Assembly: GCA_016647705.1 (NCBI GenBank)
Contig: CM028340.1
Location: 13,035,001-13,099,000, forward strand
Source: Eucommia ulmoides
Lineage: Eukaryota > Streptophyta > Magnoliopsida > Garryales > Eucommiaceae
Direction: 5' to 3'
DNA length: 64,000 bases
Shown here piece after piece: positions 32,186 to 43,739 of the stretch. The position numbers and the translations under genes were made by a program. The stretch's first letter is position 1; each line of letters starts with the position of its first letter. The notes beneath the pieces were generated by a model. That model had not been told where the DNA came from. It searched no databases and was given only the letters and a program-made list of their open reading frames with translations.

Positions 32186-33182
32186 TCTATATAATAAAAT
32201 AAGACATACATAAACCCTCTAGGTAAATCTTAGCTACTTTTTATACCCCATAAACAATGGTCTTGATTAATTCTCTTTTATTTTTCGATTTTATATTAAA
32301 AATAGGTTATTCTAAATCATGGGGCTGTCTTAATAGATTAGCAATAATAAGTTTTCTTTCCTTTTTTTATTTTTTATTTTTTATTTTTTTTCCCTTACAA
32401 TTTTTTTTGGTGGCCGCCGCCCACTCTTGCTCCTTTCTCTCATCTACACTTTCCCATCTTCTCTTCTCGCCTTTGCTCCACTGCCATCACCGACCCTCTC
32501 TCTATTTCTCTCTTTTTATGGAAACCATTGGTCTATGGAAACCCCTTCTCCTATGGAAGTCGCCTCCCCAACCCCTGCTCCACTCACTCTATATTTTAGG
32601 GATCAAATCTCGACATCCATATAAACACTCACTCTCAATATCAATCTTCGAGTATCTTGCCTCCTAAGGTTAAGTAAGGCATTCGAGATTTCTGCTAATT
32701 AAGCTACTTGGTCTTCTGTCGATCGAGCTGCTGATTGAGATTTTTGCCGATTCGAGAGGGTTAATTAAACACTCACTCTCAATACCACCTGCTTGGTCTT
32801 GTCTCTCTTCGCTGCCGATTGAGCTATTGTTAAAGTTCGTCATTGCATTGAGATTTCTTTTTTGTAGCGTATGATTTCTTTTTCTCTATTTTCACTAAAA
32901 TCATTGCATTTTTTTTTTCTTTTATTGCATACAATTACTATTTTGTTTCTTCAATTGTTCTTCAATTTGTTCTTCTAGTCTGTTTTGTATGCTACAATTT
33001 GATCTGATCCGAGTTCATTGGATGGTGTGTATTCTAATTTCTAAAAATGTTCTTCAATAGTTCTACCATTATTCTCATTGGAAATTGCTGATGTTATAGA
33101 CTGAAATAACCCATGATCTGTGCTTTTGACGAGAATGACCTATACTTCTATTTCCAATTTAATTTCAAATGGGAATGGTGTA

Positions 33183-33185
<3 letters not shown>

Positions 33186-33226
<41 letters not shown>
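33186..33226. repeat. (TA)n microsatellite
   Basis: Uninterrupted TA dinucleotides of about 40 bp inside the Helitron. Confidence 0.95.
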
Positions 33227-33228
<2 letters not shown>

Positions 33229-34250
33229 TGATATTTTTTAGTTTCATTCATCTTCCCCACATATATATTTTCTTCAGTTCACCTCTATTTGCATTTCCAT
33301 TGAACTCCACACGTATCATATTTTATTGGAATTGAAGAGGTGAACTGAATTTCAAATATCATCAAGTCAAATTAAAGGTAGTGTTTTGTTGATATTTTGA
33401 AATTCAATATAGTATATATGTTTGGATAATTGCCTTTAAACTGTAATTCAGTATTGTATATTGTCATAAAAATCAGTTAAAAATTCAATATAGGTGAACT
33501 GAATCACTCTACTGTTAGAATCAAAAGTATAGTATATTTCCTTAAAAAGCAGTTAGAATATTGCCTGTTCTAAATCGGTACACCGATTTAGTGTTACGTT
33601 CAATAATAAATATTTTTTGGTTTTCTGTTCAGTAATAAATATGAACTAAACCATAATTTGTTCTATTACTATTTTGATAGTGTTCTGTTCAGTTTAATTA
33701 CCAATTTTGTTGTAACTTCTGATTTTTGAACATTGCCGGTTCTAAATCAGTTGACCAAGTGTATTTTTTATTTTTATTTTTTTTCATTTTTTATTTATTT
33801 TTTTTATTTTTATTTTTTATAGTATACAGTTATCTAAAGTGTTAGCCTAGTAAGCTACCCAAGAGGGAGGATAATTAGGTAGTTATAAAAATTTAAACAA
33901 ATTTCTTATCTTTCAACACTTAAATAAACAACTGATCAATTTATCCTAAATAAATTATTATCTTTATAATATAGTAGATAAGTGTTCAAATGTAGGTGCA
34001 CACCCAAACAACAAAATATAAGGTAAATCAATGCAGCACACAAGGATATATCCTGGTTCACCAAACTATTCTTGGGTAATCCAGTCCTTCGATCCCCACG
34101 GAGATTCGCACCCGCTAAACCACTTGATTCATTTACCAGGTAGAAATCAAACTCTTATAACGATTCTTTTCACAAACTCAGAATTAACCTTTACAATTCA
34201 CTTTTCACAGGCTAAGGAAGAACCTTATCTTTTTGCAGGCTAAAGACTAA

Positions 34251-35951
34251 GGGCATGTTTGATAAAAAAAATTAAGTACTTAAAACTGATTAAATTAAGT
34301 ACTTAATGAATTAGGTGTGTTTGATAAATGTAATCAAAATTACTTAATTAATTAAGCTAGCTTAAAAATTAAGTGAAATATTAAGTTAAAAATTCAGCAA
34401 AACCCCCCTTACTTATTCTTTTTAACAGAAAGCGCTCAGAAATTTTCAAATTAAAAAAAAAAATTGAATTGACTATTTTGCCCTTAGAATGTAGGGCTTC
34501 TTCTATTCAACCTCAGACGTATCGATCGTCGTTTTGGTTGTTTTGCAGAGCAGCGATTTCGAACGGCAGAGGTGACAAGCTTGGAAGAGGAGTGACGGCA
34601 GAGGCGACGAGTTTAGAAGATGAGTGACGACAAAGGCGACGAGCTTAGAAGAAAGGAGGCGAATAGACAAAGCTTCAACAAGGTATTTTCTTTTTCAAAT
34701 CTATAGTTTAGGGTTTAGAGTTTCAAATCAATGAGATTTGAATTTGTTTTTAAGATCTGAATGCATTTCTGATTTCGTTTCTTCATAAATTGTCTTTCAT
34801 AGATTTGTTTTTCTATTTTGAAATTTGAAATTTTTGCTTGATATTTGAGATTCGCCTCCTCGATTCATCAATCGCTCCTGGTATTGTGCATTTTGTTCAT
34901 CATTGTCGATTATATTCAGTGTGTGCGTATGTAAATGTATACCCTTGCCTATGATTGTGTTGCATTTTAGTGGGGTTTGATGTTTCGTCTCCCCCATTAT
35001 GTACTGCTGTTCAATAGTGTGGTGCTTGATCTTTTTCATCATCTGTAAAATCATGTCCTGATTCCCTTATGGCAGATTATTTAACTTTGTTTCTTAGATC
35101 TTCCACTTCCACTTCCACTTCTTTCTCTTTTTATTTATTTATTTATTTTTTTTTTTTTACTGTGTTCAAAACTTTCTTCTCATTGCTCTCGTCTCGTAAG
35201 TTGTTAACCTTAGGTTTCAGTGGTTCGATTTTACTTCTCTGTTCTTCAATTTCCACCTTCCGAGTTGGTTTTGATGTTAATTTTTTTTTTTTTGGGCAAT
35301 TATTGAAGCTTTGAATTGTTTCATCATTTGAGTATAAATGGGTGTTGTAATTCGGTGGGAGGCATATGTTTGACTCCTCCTCATGATTTCATCTTTCTTG
35401 TGTTTGCCAAAGATAGCTTTGGCAGTAGGGGTTGATTTGAGAGGCTGTTTGGTTGTTTGGCGTTGCCGTAAGTGGAGCTGTTGTAAGGTTTTGCCGGCGG
35501 GCGTGGGTGCAATCTAGTTGAGGTCCTTTCTCCCGTATTGATTTCATCTCATTTCAAGATGGGGGATAGTTCTAAAGTGTTGTGTAGTGTGTTTCTTCTT
35601 GGGCATTTTGGCATTGTATAATTCGAATCTTTCTATGTTTAGGTGTGGATTTTGAAAAATTGTTTTAAGAATTTTATAGACTTAACAATGATTACAAAAT
35701 TTACAGAATTTTATGGTTGTTTAATTTTATAAAAATGATTTTTTTTTTTTGTATTATCTTAATTCAAGAGTAGTTATGTATATTAAATAATTTTCAGTAA
35801 TTCAAATTTTGCATTTATCAAACAAACAAAAAAAATTCCACACTTAAATTTTCAGCACAATTTATCAAACAACCTTCTTAAATTTTCAGCACTTAAAATT
35901 TAAGTACTTATTTTTCAGCACTTAAAAATTAAGTGGTTATCAAACAAGCCC
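34251..35951. mobile_element. PIF/Harbinger-type element nested in the solo LTR
   Basis: Termini GGGCATGTTTGATAA and TTATCAAACAAGCCC are inverted repeats flanked by TAA (34248-34250 and 35952-35954), the 3-bp duplication of this superfamily. 1701 bp. Subterminal AAGTACTTAA and TTTTCAGCACTTAAA words recur. No transposase or Myb-like frame is visible; frames at 34797-35054 and 35069-35314 lack motifs, and a GACGACAAAGGCGACGAG-rich patch lies at 34560-34670. Confidence 0.88.
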
Positions 35952-37169
35952 TAACCTAATTCTTTTACTAGGTTAGGAATCAAACCTCACAAAATACTCT
36001 AAGTATCATTTTCACCAATAAGGATGGAACCGTTACAATTCACATACAATTAATTCTAATCAGGAAGAACAAGCCTAATTCTTTTCAAGGAAAACGAATA
36101 ACCTAACCTTTTTATACTTTAGGCAAAGATCATACCTCAATCTTTTTACCGAAAAAGATTGAAACCCAGCTACCCCTGACTAGATACTCCCAAGAGTATC
36201 TAATCCGCACAAACTCACCAAATACAAAAATCAATAAGTTTCTTCCCACTCAGAGCTTCTATTGCTTCAAATGAATTAAACTCAATTAATGTCCTGATAA
36301 TTACAAGTGATAGAAATTAAGTGAGGAATTCAATATCTGATTATAATATGTGTGGGTAGTACAAAATTAAGCACGTAATAAGATAATCACAAAAATCATT
36401 TTGAAAAGAATTTTTATGCTATTTAAAGTTCAAAATGATTTTTCTAAGATATTATAAACCAAGCAAAGATAGTAATATGAATTCATAATAAAGAATAATA
36501 GCTTGGAAAGATCTCACCAGAAAATACTAAAGATTGAAATCAGAATAGTAAGATAGCACAAATTCGGTGACGCTAACTCAATCGGCACTTTAACTCAAGA
36601 ACTTTGCACCCAATTGATCTAAAAAATAATCTCTCGAATATATCTCAGAATAACAACTCTTAGAAAGCTCAGGAACTGAAAGTTCTTGATTCATGTGATA
36701 TCATGATATGTAAAAATCGTAGGTCTATTTAATCTGATTTGAAACAGGTCCACTAACGGTTAGTTTCCTCAAGACATGACATTTAAATACACCAATAGAC
36801 CCCCTATATCATTACCATTCATTCATAGTTTAATTCACTTAGATATAGCTTTTAAAACATTCAATTTAGTCTCCAAATTAATTCTCAATCTCAAATCATA
36901 TAGATAAGAAGTATTAAAAGAATCAAATTGAGAAACACTTTAATTTTATGAACCATATCTATAAGGATATTAAAATAAGTGTATCATATCTTTAATATAT
37001 CCAAATTCCCAAAACATCTCACTAAGATATCCCAAAAATGACTAGTTAACGACTAGTTTTTGAATAGATCCTCGAAATCCTTGAAACTGTAACTACATAG
37101 TCGATTGACTGACCTTCAAACCATCAGTCAACCAATTGATTCAGGTTACATGCAAATCCATTTCTAAAA

Positions 37170-37425
37170 CAATGGTCAGTTGACCAATTTCTCATGGGTC
37201 GGTTGACCGATCGATTCCGGATGTTCTTCTGGACCCAATTTCGGCCTTGGTCGATTGATCGATCACCTATGGTCGGTTGACCGATTGATAGAAATATTTT
37301 CACTTCGGTCCATCACTTGACCGATCTCCCTTGGTCGATTGACTGATCGATTGAGAGACTCATCCTTTTTCCCACCTATGCCCTTCGATTGATCGATCCT
37401 CTTGTGGTAAGTTGACCGATCAATG
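37170..37425 (-). repeat. Paired GGTCGGTTGACC-type palindromes in the solo LTR
   Basis: GGTC...TTGACC units at 37174/37198, 37249/37271, 37307/37333 and 37383/37408: about 22-26 bp within pairs and 58-76 bp between pairs. Words include GGTCAGTTGACC, GGTCGGTTGACCGATCGATT and GGTCGATTGATCGATC. Confidence 0.85.
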
Positions 37426-38016
37426 TTGGAATACCAACTTATCAAATTATTTCAACTCCAAACTTCGACGTTTTAATCCCTCTAACTGATTTCTTTTCTC
37501 GGTTAACTCAATCGACACTTATATTCAATTTTAAATATTAATCTTTCTTAGGTCAATTTTCATTTTTCAATTTCACATTAGAGCAAATAATTGAACACTA
37601 ATTAGGATCTTAATCTCATAAACTTAAACACACATAAATATAAATCATTTAATTTGTGTCGTTTGTAATCCTAGTCAAGATATATGAAGAGTAAAATAGA
37701 TTTGAATTGTTTTCATCTAATTTTTTTAGAATCTTCAATACACTTCATCGCTTTAATGTCCGTCTCTGCACCCTTCATAATTACATTATGATTTGATCTT
37801 GCATGGAACTCTTAAACTGAAATACTCAATAAACATGTTAGTTCCACCAAAAACATCAACAATTAATTGTCCATCAAAACCTCAGGATCCACATAAAGTT
37901 AGAACTATACTGCTAGAACTATGTTGAAAGTCTGTTTTGATAGTGTTTGGTGTTCTTGCATTTAGAAAAGAAATCAGATTGACTCGAACCAAAGAAACTC
38001 GCAGATTCCAAACGGG

Positions 38017-38067
38017 TAATTATTTATTTATTTATTTATTTATTGTGTGTGTGTGTGTGTGTGTGTT
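38017..38067. repeat. (TTTA)n then (TG)n microsatellites
   Basis: About seven TTTA units directly followed by about eleven TG units. Confidence 0.95.
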
Positions 38068-39276
38068 TCACTTCGTAAGTCTTATTTTTCTTCTCTGTTT
38101 TTTTCTTTCCCGCTGTTTTTTTGCATCTTTAATTCATGGTTAATCAAGTCTTTTTTTTTTCTTCATATCTATAAGTCAATTGATTCATTAAGTTTTACAT
38201 GAGAGTATTTATATATAACATGTTTCGATTTCTAAATAAGCAAAAGCAGTACATTGCAAGGATTAGTTCGGTATTTTTGAACTGGAAAATTCCCAATTCT
38301 TCAGGTATGTTCTCGATTTTATGTTCCCCAAATATTGTTTTGGTAGCGTACTGCTTATGTTTAGGAAGATTCCTGTTTAGGAGTAATGAGAAGATGACAA
38401 AATGGACCATGATAATATGTTTTTTTACACCATAACAATATTACCTTACTGTTAAGTTCATTTCTAAGCAAAACTGAACATACCTTACCATACCTTACCT
38501 TACCTAATGTTAGTATATAATTTTGACGTCCATAGAAATTATATATTTTGTTCTATATATTTTTTTCTATGTAGTTCTGTTTTTTGGCAATTTGAGAGGC
38601 GCACATCTATCATTGCCATCACTTTAAATTTGAATAGTCGCCATCACTAGCAATTTGAGCGGCTTGAAATTTTTGCCTTCGGCCTTTTCTAAAGTTTAAG
38701 GTAGTTTTTTGTTGCAAGGACAAGTCTATCAATGCTTTATTTGGAATTTTGAATCTTTGCAATTATTTTAATGCAAAAAAATGGGAATTTGTTAAGATGC
38801 ACATCATTTGATCGATTAAGTACTTCTCCTTGATGATAAATCTCTCTTGACAGTGAACATTATTTACCTAGAGTTTTGCTGTAAAGATCTCAACTGAAAT
38901 ATTGATACGGTAATTCAATTGGTAATTTATTTTGTCGATTCATTATAAAAATTTATCAATAGTTTTTCATTATCTTCGTTAATTATTGTAGGAATTGGGT
39001 TAAAAAGTTCAACACTGATGATGATAGTGTTATGAGATAACTGAATAATTGATATTGTTTCATTATCTTTGTTCTTTCATTCTAATTTAATTCAAGTTAT
39101 TATCTTAAGTTTATGCTATAAATAACAATTATTGTATTTGTTTCTTAATTATCTTTATAAATCATTATCACAAATATGTTGGTAATTTGTTTAATGATGT
39201 GTTCATTTCAAAATAAGTTTTTTTCTTTTTTTTTCAATCCATGCCTTTAGGCAAGGAGGCACGGGTAATCCGCTAG

Positions 39277-40140
39277 TCTATATAATAAAGCTAGATGTAC
39301 ATAAACCCCCTAGATAAAATCACAACCGTTTTTTATCTCTCACATAAAGAATGATCCAGATTGATTCTCTACATTAACATAAATTAAACTCTATATTCAT
39401 ATTAAACATTATATATCCTACATCTAATTGAGGAGAGAGAATATATTTATTGTATAAGTTAGGAGAGAGAATATGTTTTTTATGAATCAGAGTAGAAGTT
39501 TTGTATATAAGTGAGGAATCAAGATCTCTATCGGTTTATAGGAAACGGGCCATCGTTAATCACGCAAGTCTGGCCTAAGAGCCGACTAGAAGGAAGAAGA
39601 GTTCAGTTGTATATATAAATCTATAAAAATAATATATGAATATTAATTTTTTTAATAATATTAAAATATTAAATTTAGAAAATAAAAAAATAATAATATG
39701 AAATAGTGTATGGAAATTATGGACATTAAATATAAGAAAATTAAATTTAAAAATAATAAAAAATAAAAAATATAATACACGAAATATGGACATTAAAATT
39801 ACGTTAAATTTAGTAATAATATAAAAACATTAAATTTATAAAAATTAAATTAAACATTATAAAAGAAGAAATATAATATAAAGAAATTATGAAAATTAAA
39901 TTTAAGAAAGTTTTAGAAATAATATATATAATATTAAATTTAGTAATAACACTAAAATATTAAATTTATGAAAATTTAATTAAAAAAATAAAAGAAAAGA
40001 AAAAATAATAGACGCAAATTATAAACATTCAATTTACATAAATTATACAAATAATATATATAGATTGAATATATTAATAATAATGAAGCATTAACTTTAT
40101 AAAAATTAAATTAAAAAAATAATATAAAGAGAAATATAAT
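39277..40140 (+). mobile_element. Helitron 5' end with AT-rich tandem array (left part)
   Basis: Starts TCTATATAATAAAGCTAG immediately after the CTAG end of the previous Helitron. Like the copy at 4905 it continues with ACATAAACCCCCTAGATAAA, a GGAGAGAGAATAT segment and, from about 39610, the degenerate ATATTAAATTTA/AAATTAAATTAAA array. The array stops at 40140 where the MULE begins, and similar array sequence resumes at about 47015. No hairpin end found. Confidence 0.6.
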
Positions 40141-40485
40141 AGGGGCGTGTACCGGTAGGTCCCTTTCGTAATTCTATGAACCAATCCAATTTTTTTTTTT
40201 TTCCATCATCCACTCCTTTGTGCCGATTTCTGGCCATAATTCTCCTAAAATGTGCAGAATACACTTTGTTTTGTATTCCCTATTTTGCGGCACATTTAAC
40301 AAGCCTCAATGGAATCTTGCAAAATTTGGAGCATGAGCGCGTGAACGTGAACAAACAAAACCAAGATATTTTTTGTTCATCCTGATGTTGAAAAATTAAA
40401 ATTTTTACATCATATTAATCAGAAAAAAATCCTCTTTCTTTTGATATGCTAATTATTTTTTTTGGCCAAGTAAATCTATTTTCAT

Positions 40486-40707
40486 GTGGATATTACATTC
40501 AACACCCAAAGGGGATATTGAATGTAACATCGAAAGCCATGTGTTCGGGTGCACGTTGGGTTGCGTGTGCGATGCATTAGTTCATTCCCTTGTATCGCCT
40601 CTTTCAAAATCTGTCATACTTTCTGTGACGTGGATGTGACCGTTTCGGTAATGACGCGATTTCCATTTGTAGACCTTCTACTTTCTATTCCTATCCAAAA
40701 CCCTAAA

Positions 40708-40753
<46 letters not shown>

Positions 40754-42486
40754 ATATTCCCATATTCTCTAGCGATTTTCAGTATCGAAAGACTTTAAAA
40801 ACCCTCCAAGCCCCAAAACAATGGTGAACACTTGACGTAAGATGAGGATTGTGAACCTCAATACCGCTGCTACCCCCGTGAATCTGACAGACTCGGGTAA
40901 GCTTTCTTGTTTTTTAAATTTTGGTTTTGTGGTCAGCTCTGTGCACAATAAACGCGATTATTAATTTTTTGTTTGTTTGTTTGATCCTAAAAAACTTGTC
41001 ATGCAACAAGTGTAAGGCGCCGACACTCAAAAAGAGTGACCTTCGTACACTATTATTGCGCTCTATTTTCGTTATCGTTACATGTTTTTAGTCCCGCTTT
41101 GGTTTTGTTTTGTGGTTGTCCCTTCAATCTTTGTAAATGAATGTGTTCTTCAGTTAAACTTCTAATTGTTTGTGTTGTTTAAAGATTTATATGTATTATA
41201 TGGCAACTGTATGTGATCGAACCATAATATTCATGTTTTGTCTTGTATGTATACAATGTGTGTATTGGATTGCCAATTTATTTTCGTATGTTGAATGTAA
41301 CAATGTCTATTTAGTCGAAAAATTTCTCATTTTGTGTGTGTTGAATGTAACATTATTTAACTTCATTTTGATTCAAAGGTTAACGTGCGTGTTGAATGTA
41401 ACATTGGTGTAAAATATCCCCAAGCTTACGTTTAGTTTGTGTTGAATATAATATTGTCTTACATTTTAATTTGTGTTTAAAGATGATCAGGTGTCCATAA
41501 AATACATGCAACCCGCTGCGTCGGTCAGTGGGTTTGAAATTTTTCCTATTCTGTTATGTAGCTCGTCTGATGCAGATGCACCTAATTCATTGCTATCATG
41601 AGCTACATATTCACGTCCAGCTGATCCGGTTGCTAAATTCAATGCAAACCTGTTACAATTTTGCTCTCTTATATCTAGTATTCGTCTCCGCAGTTCTTAT
41701 ATTGAACTTCTTAAACGTACATCCTTTTGGAACACTATGTCTACGTTGTTTCCTAATAAATCGGCAAATTTGGATTTCAACAAGATAGATAGTTTGTGTG
41801 TGAATATTATATTACATACCATCCATATCGAAAGGCCTTCAAAATTGGGTCCAAACTATTGTTGTTCTCCCTTGATGATGTACAATTGGTCTTTGGCTTT
41901 ACATCTAGTAAAAAACAAATACCAGGGAGATATGCCAAGAAAATTGATTGCTCGTCCAACCATTGTTGGCGGTTGAAGACTAACCAGATGAGTATGGTTC
42001 ATATCAGGTATATGCTAAGGGGGATTTTGGGAAGTGATCCTGACAATGATGTTGAGGACGTCGTGCAATTGCTCTGTTTACATCTTATTGCGACGATTTT
42101 TTTTTTACAAACAATGGGCAATCATGTAATATCTATGAAATGAAGCTCGTTGAGGATTTGAATGCCCTTTCATCCTATAATTGGGTTGAGTTTGTGCATT
42201 CAAACGTAATGTCTTCCATAGAGGCTAGATATCAAACGTCCTCGTCAGTTATTGGTTGTGTGATTGCGCTATAGGTTATAGATTTTTTTTTTGTTTAAAT
42301 TTTACTTAATAAGTACTGTCCACGTTTGGTGTTGTTTCTGATTTTCAATTCTTATATTCAGCTTTAGTTGAGTGAGCACACTGGCATTATTCGCATTTAT
42401 CTGGACTGCGATTATCTAACATAGGAGAGGATCAGGTATGTTACGGTGATTCTAATACATTTCAGTGTGTGTTGAATATAATATCG
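40486..42486. repeat. TGTTGAATGTAACA motif copies, left part
   Basis: An inverted pair at about 40490-40532 (ATTACATTCAACA, 12 bp, ATTGAATGTAACAT), then direct copies at 41288-41302, 41338-41352, 41389-41404, a TGTTGAATATAATA variant at 41440-41453, and one at about 42469-42482. The copies at 41.3-41.5 kb lie in what appears to be the first intron. Confidence 0.9.
40711..40749. repeat. (CT)n microsatellite
   Basis: About 39 bp of TC dinucleotides, just upstream of the putative start of the plus-strand gene; a CT tract is common in plant 5' leaders. Confidence 0.97.
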
Positions 42487-43084
42487 ACACTGTGTTATTG
42501 ATTGACAGACATATTTCAGGTCAATGAGGGTCATCTCGTTGAGACGATAGCTGAAATACAAGTTGGTGTCGTCTTGCCCATTCATGGTGATAATGAAGAG
42601 TCCAAGGGTTTGCAGTTCGTTCGCATCGATTAGGGATTTTGATCATGTTGCTGTTTCTTCGTTGTCTATTTCTGTGCAAAAATCAAACATCCCACGCCGT
42701 CATATACATCGTAAGTGTTTCTTTTTAAGCTTCAAGTTGTTAATTGGGGGATTTGGGATAATTAAAGTTTTTTTAATGTTTTTAATTCCGATAGGATGGT
42801 TGACAACCACAATAACAACGATTTTGACAAGAGCATAGCGAAATGGGACAAGGAATCAAAATTGTTGATGGAGGTTGCATGGGGACTGCAGTGAAAAATG
42901 GGATGTGCGCAGTGAAGGTACGATTAAATGGTCAAAGACATTAGGGCCATGAAGTTAGAGATCCAGTGTATCAACATGCTCGTCTCGAGTTTGCGAGATT
43001 AGATTGAGATGTTGAGGAACCAGCTAGGTCCTGGTTATGTTACACCCGCCCCCAGCAAATCGTCTGTCTACATGGAGCATTGAA
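40842..43084 (+). pseudogene. DUF1985-like (VANC-like?) gene of the MULE, broken
   Basis: Possible start ATG at 40842 (MRIVNLNTAATPVN), with a GTAAGC donor at 40897. After the motif-bearing intron and an acceptor at 41490, coding resumes: PADPVAKFNANLLQF and IELLKRTSFWNTMST, then after a frameshift FSLDDVQLVFGFTSSKKQIP, KKIDCSSNHCWRL, MLRGILGSDPDNDVEDVVQL, and KLVEDLNALSSYNWVEFVHS. This order (FSLDDV-LVFGF, then L--LL--ATIFF, then LVEDLN-L--YNWVEFV) is that of plant DUF1985/ULP1-associated transposon proteins. Later exons give HTGIIRIYL, then NEGHLVETIAEIQVG and a coiled-coil tail (RAMKLEIQCINMLVSSLRD, LRNQLGPGYVTPAPS) ending at 43084. At least two tail stops sit where unit 2 or the reading sense expects Trp (TGG to TGA). 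I do not see a ULP1 protease triad. Known: in Arabidopsis VANDAL21, the VANC anti-silencing protein is, as I recall, a DUF1985 protein. Equivalence here is inference. Confidence 0.55.
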
Positions 43085-43299
43085 GACCATGTTCGTATTT
43101 ATTTTTTATCTATATGGTCTTTTATTTTTATTTTGGTCCAAATACACTTACTTTGATTCGCCTTTTGTGTCTATAATATACTACTTCCCGTGGCTTTGAT
43201 TCGTCGAAACCAATATGTTTAATACATGTTTTGATATACCGTCAAATGTGTTGATATTCTAGTTGTGTATTATTGTTGAATTCCAAACAAAATACATGT

Positions 43300-43545
43300 G
43301 CTTTGAATGTTACATCCAATAATACCTTTGGATGTTGAATGTAACATGCACACAAAAAATAATTTAACGTGGTTTGACTGTGCATATTGAATGTAATATG
43401 GCTTTGCATGGATGTTACATTCAACATTGCATTAGAAGTTGAACGTAACATGCACATAAAATAGGGTTGTTTTACGTGTTGAATGTAACATGGCTTTCCC
43501 TAGATGATACATTCAACATTGTTTTTTTATGTTGAATGTAATGTG
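43300..43545. repeat. Motif cluster at the transposase 3' side, unit 1
   Basis: About eight copies in both orientations: near 43303, 43332-43347, 43383-43398 (TTGAATGTAATAT), 43412-43426 (ATGTTACATTCAACA), 43438-43450, 43477-43491, 43504-43518 (inverted) and 43530-43542. Flanking words GGCTTTGCATGG and GCACATAAA also recur. Confidence 0.93.
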
Positions 43546-43739
43546 CACATGAAACACAGTTTAAAATGTCATTTTTGACTAAGTGTGTTATGAAAAAATA
43601 ACCCCAATGTAAAACTGTTGTAATATAGTGCGAACAAAACTGTAACCATTCCCCAAAACAAAGAAGACACTGTATGTTATATTTCTGTTTGGATTTTTTT
43701 TACAAGAAATAGATTTTATTTGGTACGAATGAAAGAAAA

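Larger units (their letters stand above)
33840..37893 (-). mobile_element. Solo LTR of a Copia SIRE-like element, TSD TAAAG
   Basis: Minus strand starts TGTGGATCCTGAGGTTTTGA at 37893 and ends CTAGGCTAACA at 33840. Flanks are TAAAG (33835-33839) and TAAAG (37894-37898), a perfect 5-bp target duplication with no internal region between, so it is a solo LTR left by LTR-LTR recombination. Without the nested Harbinger element the LTR is about 2350 bp. Homologous to 14876-17049. Confidence 0.88.
32186..39276 (+). mobile_element. Non-autonomous Helitron with a nested solo LTR
   Basis: The 5' end is TCTATATAATAAAATAAGAC preceded by A. The 3' end is CCATGCC...GGCACGGGTAATCCGCTAG at 39243-39276 followed by T, the A|TC...CTAG|T arrangement of Helitrons. 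Span is 7091 bp, of which about 4.06 kb is the nested solo LTR with its duplication. The remainder (about 3 kb) has no helicase or Rep motif; frames at 32257-32667 and 38199-38435 show no domain and the former is pyrimidine-rich low complexity. Termini are clear by eye; that they belong to the same element is an inference. Confidence 0.6.

Noticed and set aside
32257-32667. 136-codon plus frame, possible captured gene in a Helitron.
   Set aside because: Mostly TTTTTATTTTT and CT-rich low-complexity sequence; no helicase, Rep or host domain seen.
37263-37445. Short frame rich in Asp/Arg/Ser/Ile.
   Set aside because: Direct translation of the GGTCGATTGATCGATC palindrome array.
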